Part shown: piece by piece, positions 31,555 through 39,210 of the stretch
How positions within the stretch are numbered: the first letter of the stretch is position 1
Layout: every line of letters begins with the position of its first letter
NCBI GenBank assembly: GCA_902792815.1
Contig: CADBAY010000016.1
Location: forward strand, 1-63,300
DNA length: 63,300 nt
Source of the DNA: an uncultured Bacteroidia bacterium
Lineage (GTDB): Bacteria > Bacteroidota > Bacteroidia > Bacteroidales > UBA932
Direction: 5' to 3'
The notes under the pieces: generated by a model
Told to the model about the DNA's origin: nothing
Databases searched by the model: none
The model's input: only the letters and a program-made list of their open reading frames with translations
Position numbers and translations under genes: made by a program

Positions 31555-34146
31555 CTACTCCAGTTCCACTCCGAAGCCGTAATTGCCGGAGCCCATAGTG
31601 CGCACCTGCCCGTCGGGGCAACGCACCGTGGCGGTCGTACCCACAGGGATTGTGAATTCGATGGCGCGGATCTTGTCGGCATCCGCTTCCCATTTGACAC
31701 GTATCTTCCCATATGGGGTACGGGTATACGCCTCCATGAACTTGAATCCTCCGCCAGGGTGGGGATCTATGACGAATGTCTTGTATCCGGGGCTGGTTTC
31801 CCTTATTCCGGCAGCATAGCGGTAGAGCCAGTCGCCTATGGAGCCATATGAATAATGGTTGAACGAATTCATTCCGCCCACTATGGTTCCGTCGGGCTTG
31901 ATGCTGTTCCAACGCTCCCAAATAGTGGTAGCGCCAAGTTTTACAGGATAAATCCAGCTGGGGCAGGTTTCCTGCAGCAAGAGCTTGTAGGCCACGTCGG
32001 AATAGCCCCATTCAGAGAGCACCTCGCAGATATGAGGCGTCCCGAGGAAACCGGTGGTAATGTGATAACCGTAGTCCTTCACGTTGGCGGCAAGCCTGTC
32101 TGCCGCCTGCTGGCGCAAGCGTTCGGGAAGCATGTCAAAGTACAGGGCAAGCACGTAGGCCGTCTGGGTATCAGAACTCACAAGGCCCCCGGGAGTAACA
32201 TACTCATTGAGGAATGCGTCCTTGACTTTCTGAAGCTCGGCGCGGTAGTAAGAAGCGTCAGCATCTTTGCCGAGCAGCTGTGCAGTTTTGGCCACGATAT
32301 CGATCGAACCTGCCATAAAGCACTGTGCGGCAAGGGCGGGAGAAGTAACCGCCGAACGGCCGGAGCGGTCGTTATCCTGGCTCCAGAACAGCCAGTCGCC
32401 GTATGGCTGTTTGAGAGTATTGAGCAGATAGTCGTTGCAGGAGCGGAGCTGGAAATCCACCCAGGCTTTCATAGAGGGATATTGCTCTTTGAGAACAGTA
32501 ATATCTCCGTAGGCACGGTAATGCTGCCAAGGAATGATGGTGGCGCAGTCGGCCCATCCGCATGCATAGTCGCCCAGGCGGCCGAAGAAAATATCCGGAA
32601 TTACTGCAGGTATACCGCCGCGCTCCGTCTGGTCGTCACGCAAGGAGCGCAACCATTTACGGAAGAAATTATCAACCTTTCCGTTAAACGTTGCAGTGCG
32701 GAAGAAGAACTCGGCGTCTCCTGTCCAGCCAAGCCGCTCGTCTCTTTGCGGACAATCGGTGGGGATATCGACAAAATTGCCCTTGAAACCCCAGTAAATA
32801 TTGGACTGAAGTTGGTTGACAAGAGGATTTGAGCTGCTGAACCCGCCCACGGTATCAAAGCCGGAGTCGGCTACCACTGCGCAATAATCGGCAGGATCAA
32901 GGTCTCCTTCGACGCCCTCGACGCGGATGTACCGGAATCCGTAAAAAGTGTGACAGGGCTCGAGCACATCCACTCCGCCGCTAAGCACGAATGTGCTCAG
33001 CACTTTTGCGGCGCGCATATTGGCAGTGTAGAAGTTACCTTCTTTGTCAAGCACCTCTGCGTGGCTGACTTTGACAACCTGCCCTTTGCGTCCTTTGATG
33101 CGGATGCGCTCCCAGCCCACAAGGTTCTGGCCGAAATCGATAACCTTCTCCCCTTTGGGCGTAACCAGATAACGCGCGCCGCTCCGCACTTCCCTTACTC
33201 GCACAGGTTCGGAAATGCATGCAACAAGCTCCGAAGAGGGTGAGGGCAGCACGTTTGCGCTCTCCCAGGCATATGAGGCCGTAAGGTCTACAGTTTCACC
33301 GTCGTAAAACGTAGCATCTTTGACCGGGCCTTTGCGGGACATTTCCCAATCGGGACCGGAGACTATGGTCTGGCGCCGGCCGCCTGAGTACTCGATTTCA
33401 AGCTGGAGAAGCAAGCCAAGGTCGCTTCCGTAGCGAAGGCGGCTCTTCGGCTCTCCCCAACCCATTCCTGAAGCGTACCAGCCGGGGCAAACCAGCGCGG
33501 TTATCTCAGCAGGCCCCTTCTTGATGGCCTCCGTCACATCGTAGGCCTGATACTGAAGGGTTTTCTGGTAAGAAGTCCACCCGGGAGTAAGATAATCCTC
33601 CCCTACCTTGGCTCCGTTAATTTTAAGTTCGTAGATGCCGTGGCTCGTAACATAAGCGACTGCCCTTTTAACCCCGCCCCCGGCGCGCACCCTCTTACGG
33701 AAATAGACAGGCGACGGGCAGATGCTCTTATCGCCCGTGTCGATACCTATCCAGCTTGCTTTCCACTCGCCGGGAGCAAGACCGGTCGAAAAGGATGCTG
33801 TTGCCGGTTTGGATACCTCGCCGTGATTGTCCCACACCTTTACGCTCCAACTGTACGCCGTGCCGCTCTGAAGGGTGCATCCCAGAGGCACGCGTACCGA
33901 ATTGTCCGACTCCACCCTGCCGGAGCGCCAAACCGTGCGGCTGCCCGATTTGAGCGTGATTTCATATGCCGTCTGGAAGGTTGCAAGCTTGGAACTTTCG
34001 AGTATCCAGCTCACGTTGACCACGCCCTCTGGGCTGATCCCTGAAGGATTCTCAAGACCCGCTGTACGAAGAGTTGAAACTTTAAGTTGGGCGCTTGCCG
34101 GAAGGGTGCAAGCAAGAAGACACAAAAGCAGAATAAAACGTTTCAT
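31555..34146 (-). CDS. Alpha-L-rhamnosidase (GH78)
   Basis: An 863-residue secreted enzyme. A signal peptide (MKRFILLLCLLACTLPASAQ) is followed by N-terminal beta-sandwich domains with VPLGCTLQSGTAYSWSVKVWD, GEWKASWIG and HGIYELKINGAKVG...LTPGWTSY. The (alpha/alpha)6 catalytic barrel carries DIPTDCPQRDERLGWTGDA, the GH78 signature with the catalytic acid. Later blocks include DYGYHITTGFLGTP and GMNSFNHYSYGSIGDWLY. It releases L-rhamnose from plant glycans or glycosides. The ATG at 34146 is preceded by TACATTTG (34155-34162). There is no SusC/D pair nearby, so it is not in an evident polysaccharide utilisation locus. Confidence 0.95.
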   Translation of the reverse strand: MKRFILLLCLLACTLPASAQLKVSTLRTAGLENPSGISPEGVVNVSWILESSKLATFQTAYEITLKSGSRTVWRSGRVESDNSVRVPLGCTLQSGTAYSWSVKVWDNHGEVSKPATASFSTGLAPGEWKASWIGIDTGDKSICPSPVYFRKRVRAGGGVKRAVAYVTSHGIYELKINGAKVGEDYLTPGWTSYQKTLQYQAYDVTEAIKKGPAEITALVCPGWYASGMGWGEPKSRLRYGSDLGLLLQLEIEYSGGRRQTIVSGPDWEMSRKGPVKDATFYDGETVDLTASYAWESANVLPSPSSELVACISEPVRVREVRSGARYLVTPKGEKVIDFGQNLVGWERIRIKGRKGQVVKVSHAEVLDKEGNFYTANMRAAKVLSTFVLSGGVDVLEPCHTFYGFRYIRVEGVEGDLDPADYCAVVADSGFDTVGGFSSSNPLVNQLQSNIYWGFKGNFVDIPTDCPQRDERLGWTGDAEFFFRTATFNGKVDNFFRKWLRSLRDDQTERGGIPAVIPDIFFGRLGDYACGWADCATIIPWQHYRAYGDITVLKEQYPSMKAWVDFQLRSCNDYLLNTLKQPYGDWLFWSQDNDRSGRSAVTSPALAAQCFMAGSIDIVAKTAQLLGKDADASYYRAELQKVKDAFLNEYVTPGGLVSSDTQTAYVLALYFDMLPERLRQQAADRLAANVKDYGYHITTGFLGTPHICEVLSEWGYSDVAYKLLLQETCPSWIYPVKLGATTIWERWNSIKPDGTIVGGMNSFNHYSYGSIGDWLYRYAAGIRETSPGYKTFVIDPHPGGGFKFMEAYTRTPYGKIRVKWEADADKIRAIEFTIPVGTTATVRCPDGQVRTMGSGNYGFGVELE

Positions 34147-34154
34147 ATTATTCC

Positions 34155-34162
34155 CAAATGTA
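34155..34162 (-). promoter_or_regulatory. -7 element of the rhamnosidase gene
   Basis: The minus strand reads TACATTTG 8 bases before the ATG at 34146. It excludes the much longer frame that extends upstream. Confidence 0.55.
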
Positions 34163-34174
34163 AACAAAAAGGCG

Positions 34175-34182
34175 TATATTTG
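34175..34182 (+). promoter_or_regulatory. -7 element of the superoxide dismutase gene
   Basis: TATATTTG, 12 bases before the ATG at 34195 and 24 before the alternative ATG at 34207. Confidence 0.6.
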
Positions 34183-34194
34183 CAATAACACCTT

Positions 34195-34803
34195 ATGATA
34201 ACGCAAATGGAAACCAATCTTTTCTCCCCCGTCGCTCTGCCCTACGCCCAGGATGCACTTGCTCCCGTAATCAGCGCGCAAACTGTCGCTTTCCACTACG
34301 GAAAGCATCTTCAGGCTTACATCAACAATCTTAACGCGGCCCTTCCCGGAAGCGGTTTCGAGGGCAAAAGCATAGAAGAAATAGTTGTTTCTGCCGAGGG
34401 CGGCATATTCAACAACGCCGGCCAGGTTCTGAATCACACTATGTACTTTACCCAGTTCAAGCCCGCCGGTGCCGAATCAGCCCCCAAGGGAGCGCTGGCC
34501 GATGCCATAGTACGTGATTTCGGCAGCTTTGAGGCTTTCAAAGCAGAGTTCCAGAAAAAGGGCGCCGGACTCTTCGGCTCCGGCTGGGTATGGCTTGCCG
34601 CCGACAAAGAAGGACACCTGCAGATTACCCAGGAGACAAACGCCGGCAATCCGCTCCGCCGCTCTCTAAAGCCTCTTCTGACTTTCGACGTGTGGGAACA
34701 CGCCTACTACCTCGACTACCAGAACCGCCGCCCCGACCATCTGGCCGCACTGTGGCAGATAGTCGATTGGGACGTTATTGCAGCCCGCTACGAGGCGGAA
34801 TAG
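34195..34803 (+). CDS. sodB: Fe/Mn superoxide dismutase
   Basis: A 202-residue enzyme with the metal ligands in TVAFHYGKH (first His), VLNHTMYF (second His), and DVWEHAYYLDY (Asp and third His). GAGLFGSGWVWLAAD precedes the last two. The active-site context is of the iron or cambialistic type seen in Bacteroides and Porphyromonas. It removes superoxide in the cytoplasm. The start may be at 34195 or at the second ATG, 34207 (METNLFSPVALPYAQ), which better matches the usual N-terminus. Confidence 0.95.
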   Translation: MITQMETNLFSPVALPYAQDALAPVISAQTVAFHYGKHLQAYINNLNAALPGSGFEGKSIEEIVVSAEGGIFNNAGQVLNHTMYFTQFKPAGAESAPKGALADAIVRDFGSFEAFKAEFQKKGAGLFGSGWVWLAADKEGHLQITQETNAGNPLRRSLKPLLTFDVWEHAYYLDYQNRRPDHLAALWQIVDWDVIAARYEAE

Positions 34804-34819
34804 CCGAAGCAGCCTCCAA

Positions 34820-35743
34820 TCAAGACTTGATGTGAATGTCCATCTGAGGGAACGGGAAATGGAACCCAGCCTCAGGTAACTGCTTGTAAATAGCGTCGTT
34901 GACGGCAAAGAACACCGGCCAGTAGTCGGCGCTCTTTACCCATGCACGCAGCACGAACTCCACCGAACTGTCGCCCAAAGACGACACAGCAGCAAAAGGA
35001 TCCTGCGCACCCTTCTCCGAGGAGTCCACCACCCTGGGATCAGCCACGGCGATCTCCAAAAGCTTGGCCTTGCAGGCCTCGGCATCGACTCCGTACTCCA
35101 GACTAACCTTCCACTCCAAGCGCCTGACAGGGTTCTTGGAGTAGTTGTTTATATTGCCGTTGGCCAGCGTCCCGTGAGGGATAATGACACTGCGGTTGTC
35201 GGGAAGAGTGAGACGGGTACTTATAATGGACATCTCGGTTACAGTACCGGCATATCCTTGAGCCTCTATGAAATCGCCCACTTTAAAAGGCTTGAAAGCC
35301 AGGATGAGCAATCCGCCCGAGAAATTCTGGAGAGTGCCGCTCAATGCCATACCGAGCGCCACGCCGCCGCCGGCCAGTAGCGCGGCAAGAGAAGTGGTGT
35401 TAACTCCTAATGTGCTTATGGTCAGAACTATAAGTGCAATGGTAAGGATAACCGAGGTAAAACTCGACACAAACGACGACACGGTCTTGTCGGTCTTGCG
35501 CTTCTCAAACATGCGGGTCATGGCACGCTTGACAAGCCGGATAATCCAGGCGCCGACTATGTATATAACTATAGCGAGCAGCAACTTGAGGCCGAAATGT
35601 ATTGCCTCGACCCCGAGCTGATGCAAGGCCTCGGACGGATTGGAAACAAGAGCCTCGGCAAAATCGCGAGCCGCTATCTTGGCCGTATCCACTTTTGAAG
35701 TTATATCCTCACTGGGGACAAAAGGATTCGTTTGAAGTATCAT
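34820..35743 (-). CDS. MscS family mechanosensitive channel
   Basis: A 307-residue protein. An N-terminal segment is followed by three membrane helices; the pore helix is LAALLAGGGVALGMALSGTLQNFSGGLLIL. The cytoplasmic beta domain has FKVGDFIEAQGYAGTVTEMSIISTRL and PDNRSVIIPHGTL. This is a standard small-conductance channel that releases solutes on osmotic downshock. The start at 35743 is used because the TATATTTG element at 35749-35756 overlaps the longer start; the leader would be at most a few bases. Confidence 0.93.
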   Translation of the reverse strand: MILQTNPFVPSEDITSKVDTAKIAARDFAEALVSNPSEALHQLGVEAIHFGLKLLLAIVIYIVGAWIIRLVKRAMTRMFEKRKTDKTVSSFVSSFTSVILTIALIVLTISTLGVNTTSLAALLAGGGVALGMALSGTLQNFSGGLLILAFKPFKVGDFIEAQGYAGTVTEMSIISTRLTLPDNRSVIIPHGTLANGNINNYSKNPVRRLEWKVSLEYGVDAEACKAKLLEIAVADPRVVDSSEKGAQDPFAAVSSLGDSSVEFVLRAWVKSADYWPVFFAVNDAIYKQLPEAGFHFPFPQMDIHIKS

Positions 35744-35748
35744 AGTTG

Positions 35749-35756
35749 CAAATATA
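35749..35756 (-). promoter_or_regulatory. -7 element five bases from the mscS start codon
   Basis: The minus strand reads TATATTTG, ending five bases before the ATG at 35743. This is another probable leaderless message. Confidence 0.6.
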
Positions 35757-35772
35757 CCCATTTATCGCTAAT

Positions 35773-36690
35773 TCAGCAACATTCCTGCTCACCGCAGGTA
35801 TGTCCCTCCCTCTCGGTTTCCAGTGTAGCGTGCGATATCCCGCAGTGTCTCAAATGCTTTTTCACTTCCGGGACCACCGCTTCCGGCTCTGCGCCTTCCG
35901 AGAGAACGACATGGGCGGTCAGAGCCGTCTCGGTGGTGCTGATGGGCCAAATATGAAGGTGATGCACATCACTGACACCCTGAACTTCGCGCATCTCGGC
36001 AATCACCTCGGAAGGCTTTACACTTTCGGGCACGGCATCGATGCTCATACGCATGCTCTCGGAAAGCAACTGCCAAGTACTCACAAGTATAACCACGGCA
36101 ATGATAATACTGACGATAGGGTCTATAACGGTCCACCCCGTCAGCGAGATAACAATACCCGATATAACCACGCCCACAGAAACGAGAGTATCGGCAGCCA
36201 TGTGCAGGAAAGCGCCACGGGTGTTTATGTCGTTCTTCTGGTGACGCATAAGCAAGTAAGCCGTAAAGCCGTTGACCACGATACCTGCCGCAGCCGTCCA
36301 GGCGATTGCAGAGCCGTCAACCGGCGAGGGATTAGCAAACTTGTGAATACTTTCCAGCAGAATAGCGCCCACCGCCACAAGCAGGATAATAGCGTTCAGA
36401 AGAGATATCAGCACAGAGCCCTTGCGGTAACCGTATGTAAATCTTTCATTGGGTTTGGTGGCCGACAGTTTGAAAGCAATCAGGGCGAGAAGCAGCGAAA
36501 ACACGTCACCCAGATTATGTCCTGCATCGGACAAGAGCCCAAGAGATCCTTTCCAAAGGCCGATTCCCGCCTCTACAAATACAAAAGAAAGGTTAAGTAC
36601 AATAGAAATAATGTATACACCCTTTAACGCTCCGGCCTCTTTAAGGTCAGGAGCATGGTGATGATGGTGGTGGTGATGTTCGTTTGCCAT
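35773..36690 (-). CDS. Cation diffusion facilitator (Zn/Co/Cd efflux, CzcD/ZitB-like)
   Basis: A 305-residue protein with six membrane helices. The CDF metal motifs are SDAGHNLGD (helix II) and HMAADTLVS (helix V). A cytoplasmic C-terminal domain carries VHHLHIWPIS and ends in HTCGEQECC. It begins with MANE and eight consecutive His residues, a natural metal-binding tail. It exports zinc or similar ions in exchange for protons. It is monocistronic and convergent with nothing; the 230-base AT-rich region upstream separates it from the divergent phosphate operon. Confidence 0.93.
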   Translation of the reverse strand: MANEHHHHHHHHAPDLKEAGALKGVYIISIVLNLSFVFVEAGIGLWKGSLGLLSDAGHNLGDVFSLLLALIAFKLSATKPNERFTYGYRKGSVLISLLNAIILLVAVGAILLESIHKFANPSPVDGSAIAWTAAAGIVVNGFTAYLLMRHQKNDINTRGAFLHMAADTLVSVGVVISGIVISLTGWTVIDPIVSIIIAVVILVSTWQLLSESMRMSIDAVPESVKPSEVIAEMREVQGVSDVHHLHIWPISTTETALTAHVVLSEGAEPEAVVPEVKKHLRHCGISHATLETEREGHTCGEQECC

Positions 36691-36759
36691 AATTCAATTT
36701 TTCTGCAAAGTAAAGCCATGGCCGACATATCCGCAATACCAAATTATTATGAAATAAAC

Positions 36760-36857
36760 TCTACAATAACTCTATATACGACATCTACACTAATGGCATC
36801 TACAATTGATTATCAAATACTTATAATTCTACATCAATACTTTTTAATAACTCTACA
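36760..36857. promoter_or_regulatory. Five TCTACA repeats upstream of the phosphate-type operon
   Basis: Exact TCTACA occurs at 36760, 36784, 36799, 36828 and 36852, and TCTATA at 36771 (first base of each). The first two elements are 11 bases apart. The last copy ends just before the TTTG -33 box (36862). The placement suits activator binding next to the promoter. The candidate binder is the LuxR-type output domain encoded by the second gene of the operon. Confidence 0.5.
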
Positions 36858-36861
36858 TTCA

Positions 36862-36893
36862 TTTGCTTTTCTCGTAATAATACCCTATATTTA
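36862..36893 (+). promoter_or_regulatory. Promoter of the DUF47-PiT/LuxR-porin operon
   Basis: TTTG (36862-36865), 20 bases, then TATATTTA (36886-36893), close to the TTTG / TAnnTTTG consensus with the last base changed. The start codon is 27 bases downstream. Confidence 0.6.
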
Positions 36894-36920
36894 CACCAAC
36901 CACATAAAAACGCAGCTAAT

Positions 36921-37583
36921 ATGGGCTTGTTAGATATTTTTTCAAACAAGAACGTCGACAGACTTATAGAGAGCATTAACAAACTCCTGGGCATCGTTGA
37001 CAATTCCGTCCTGATCTTCAGGGAAGGGGTCAAGAATTACATCTACAGCGACGAGAGTGGCTTTTCGGACAATCTTTCCAGCATGGCATCGCTCGAGGCC
37101 GAGGCCGGAGCACTTTTCCACGAGATAGAAAGCACGCTTTACACCCGCGGCTACCTTATCCGCTCCAGAGGTGACATAATGCGCCTGCTCGAACGTTTCG
37201 AGCATATTGTATCCATAATAAGCGCCGACTTGATACAATTTGAAATCGAGTCTCCCACCATCCCCGCCGAGCTAAAAAAAGAGTTTATAAAACTGGCGGA
37301 ACTCGCCACTCTGTCGGTAGAAGCTTCAGTCCCAGGGGCAAAAGCTTACTTTTCGGCGCCCGGAGACGTAGCCGAAACCACCAACCGCGTCTATTTCTAC
37401 GAAAAAGAAGCCGTCAAGCTGTCACAGTCCATCAAGAGAACGGTGTTCCACGACATGGACGGCCTGAAACTCAGCGAGAAATTCCACTTGCGATATTTTG
37501 CGCTTCACATAGAAGATATTGCCAAAGCCGCCGTAAAAGTAGCCGAACAGCTATCAGTTATGACAATCAAGCGTGCGCTCTAA
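36921..37583 (+). CDS. DUF47 family PhoU-like protein
   Basis: A 220-residue, almost wholly alpha-helical soluble protein. It matches the TIGR00153/DUF47 pattern of PhoU-like proteins (N-terminal FSNKNVDRLIESINKLLG; later ELKKEFIKLAELATLSVEA; helices rich in acidic residues for metal binding). DUF47 proteins are usually encoded next to PiT phosphate transporters and regulate them. Here the next gene, 3 bases away, encodes a PiT-like membrane protein fused to a DNA-binding domain. I infer that this protein modulates that sensor. It is the first gene of the operon. Confidence 0.85.
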   Translation: MGLLDIFSNKNVDRLIESINKLLGIVDNSVLIFREGVKNYIYSDESGFSDNLSSMASLEAEAGALFHEIESTLYTRGYLIRSRGDIMRLLERFEHIVSIISADLIQFEIESPTIPAELKKEFIKLAELATLSVEASVPGAKAYFSAPGDVAETTNRVYFYEKEAVKLSQSIKRTVFHDMDGLKLSEKFHLRYFALHIEDIAKAAVKVAEQLSVMTIKRAL

Positions 37584-37586
37584 CGA

Positions 37587-39197
37587 ATGCTCCCGATCCT
37601 TTACATAGTCATCACCGCTTTACTTTCTGTCCTGTTCCTCAGCATGAGGGACTATCCGGTGGTGAGGGGCAGCATTCTCGCGTCCGGAGCAGGAGAGAAG
37701 CTCTACATGAAGATTCTCGCGCCGCTTCTGACAGCAGGCATCATCGTTTACTGCAGCCTGCGCCCGACGCCAAGCGTAGCATCGGTGTCGGAGGCGCTCT
37801 CCCTTCCGTCTGTTAAGCTCCTGCTGCCCATTGGCATCGCCACCTTGGCAAGCGCCGTCCTGACTATCCGCATAAGCCGTTTCCCGGCAGTCCAGTTTGC
37901 TTTCATCGGTGCCATAGCAGGCTTACAACGCGCATACGGAAGCGGCTGGGGATGGAATGTTGCGTCGGCATACCTCATTTCGTGGATCATTGCTCCCCTG
38001 CTTTGCGGAGTCCTGGCCGCCCTGATTTATAAATATGTAAGCATCGCCTCCCGCAAAAAAACTCATCTAATCAAACGGGAGTCACGGCTCCTTACCTTCT
38101 CCGGCATGGCGTCCCTGCTTCTGGTATGCGCCTACGCCTTCAACAATGCGGTCCTGTTCTGCTGCATGCCCATTTCTGAATACGGCACGGGGCTGCGCGG
38201 AGCAGCTTTTTCGGTGCTTATAGCTATAATTGCCACCGTTATCACCTTAAAGTCTGCCGGGGTTGAAAGAGACACCATCGCCGACTCCGACCTGGATATT
38301 ACTTCCGAATCGACCTTCTCCGTCATTCTGTCAATGGCAGTCGTGCTGGGACTCTTTTCGGCAGGCTTCCTTAGGGCGGCCGGTCTTACCGCCACTCCCC
38401 TCCCCGCAGGGTTGCTGTTCGTCGCGGCACTCACCGGAATCAGCCTCGCCAGGGGCGGAGCCTTCATCGACGGAGACAGCATAGTTAAATGCATCTTTGC
38501 TGCCGTTCTCTCGCCGATGCTGGGTGCTTTGACCTGCTATAGCCTCTGCCGCATAATAGACGGAGACATTGTAAATACGCTCATAATCCTCGGGCTTGCA
38601 GGACTGGTGGCCGGAGTGGTTCTTTACCTCCAATGGCAAGCCCGCAACAATCTCCGAAAGCAGATAGTCAGGAACCGCGAGCAGCAGGTCTACAATACGC
38701 GCAAATCGCTCTCGGCGCTGGAAGTCAAAGCAGAAATGACCGAAAAAGACCTGCTCGGAAAATTGGAAATCAAGCGCAAGGAGCTGGTAGATTTTGCGGT
38801 GGGAGTAAGCGACCAGAAGCGTTTCATGGAAAAATTCTATGATGACCTGAGGGCCATACGCGCCCTTCCCGAAGGGCCTGAGCGCAATGCCGGCCTTGAC
38901 CGCCTCCTGTCCACCCTGCGCGAGCGCATGTACTTCTCCAGGGAGATGAACGACTTCTACGCCAGGACCGAAGTCCTGCACAAAGATTTCAACATGAGGC
39001 TTGCAGAGGCCTACCCCAAGCTCACCGAAAACGAACGCCGTCTGGCGAACCTGCTCCGGCAGGGATTCTCCAGCAAATATATTGCTTCCCTTATGAACAT
39101 CACGCCCAAGAGTGCCGAGATCAACCGCTACCGCCTCAGGGCAAAGCTTGGGCTCAAACGCGAAGACAATTTAGTACAATTCATAAAATCCATTTAA
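37587..39197 (+). CDS. PiT-like membrane domain fused to LuxR-type DNA-binding domain
   Basis: A 536-residue protein. Residues 1-345 hold about ten membrane helices in two halves that each resemble the PHO4/PiT phosphate-transporter repeat. The first has FPAVQFAFIGAIAGLQRAYG and WIIAPLLCGVLAALIYKY (99-150). The second has LTATPLPAGLLFVAALTGIS and VLSPMLGALTCYSLCRII (267-324). The transport motif GANDVANA in the second half is changed to AFNNAVLF (184-191), losing the Asp. A coiled coil follows (350-400), then a helical segment and a LuxR/GerE HTH (LTENERRLANLLRQGFSSKY, 479-536). This is the output module of Bacteroidetes membrane regulators. It is most likely a non-transporting membrane phosphate sensor that binds DNA. 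Confidence 0.8.
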   Translation: MLPILYIVITALLSVLFLSMRDYPVVRGSILASGAGEKLYMKILAPLLTAGIIVYCSLRPTPSVASVSEALSLPSVKLLLPIGIATLASAVLTIRISRFPAVQFAFIGAIAGLQRAYGSGWGWNVASAYLISWIIAPLLCGVLAALIYKYVSIASRKKTHLIKRESRLLTFSGMASLLLVCAYAFNNAVLFCCMPISEYGTGLRGAAFSVLIAIIATVITLKSAGVERDTIADSDLDITSESTFSVILSMAVVLGLFSAGFLRAAGLTATPLPAGLLFVAALTGISLARGGAFIDGDSIVKCIFAAVLSPMLGALTCYSLCRIIDGDIVNTLIILGLAGLVAGVVLYLQWQARNNLRKQIVRNREQQVYNTRKSLSALEVKAEMTEKDLLGKLEIKRKELVDFAVGVSDQKRFMEKFYDDLRAIRALPEGPERNAGLDRLLSTLRERMYFSREMNDFYARTEVLHKDFNMRLAEAYPKLTENERRLANLLRQGFSSKYIASLMNITPKSAEINRYRLRAKLGLKREDNLVQFIKSI

Positions 39198-39210
39198 TAA
39201 CCAATTTATT

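Noticed and set aside
31855-32832. 325-codon open frame on the plus strand
   Set aside because: Antisense to the GH78 rhamnosidase catalytic domain; no signature of its own.
31555-34146. Polysaccharide utilisation locus around the rhamnosidase
   Set aside because: No SusC/SusD pair, hybrid two-component or sigma/anti-sigma genes are adjacent; the neighbours are SOD and a beta-helix protein read towards it.
36655-36690. Repetitive GTG/ATG stretch as a possible microsatellite
   Set aside because: It simply encodes the run of eight His at the N-terminus of the CDF transporter, which is a common metal-binding tail.
36655-36933. 92-codon plus-strand frame in the AT-rich region before the DUF47 gene
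   Set aside because: It runs over the promoter and the TCTACA repeats and overlaps the CDF start. Its translation is low complexity, so I treat the region as regulatory.
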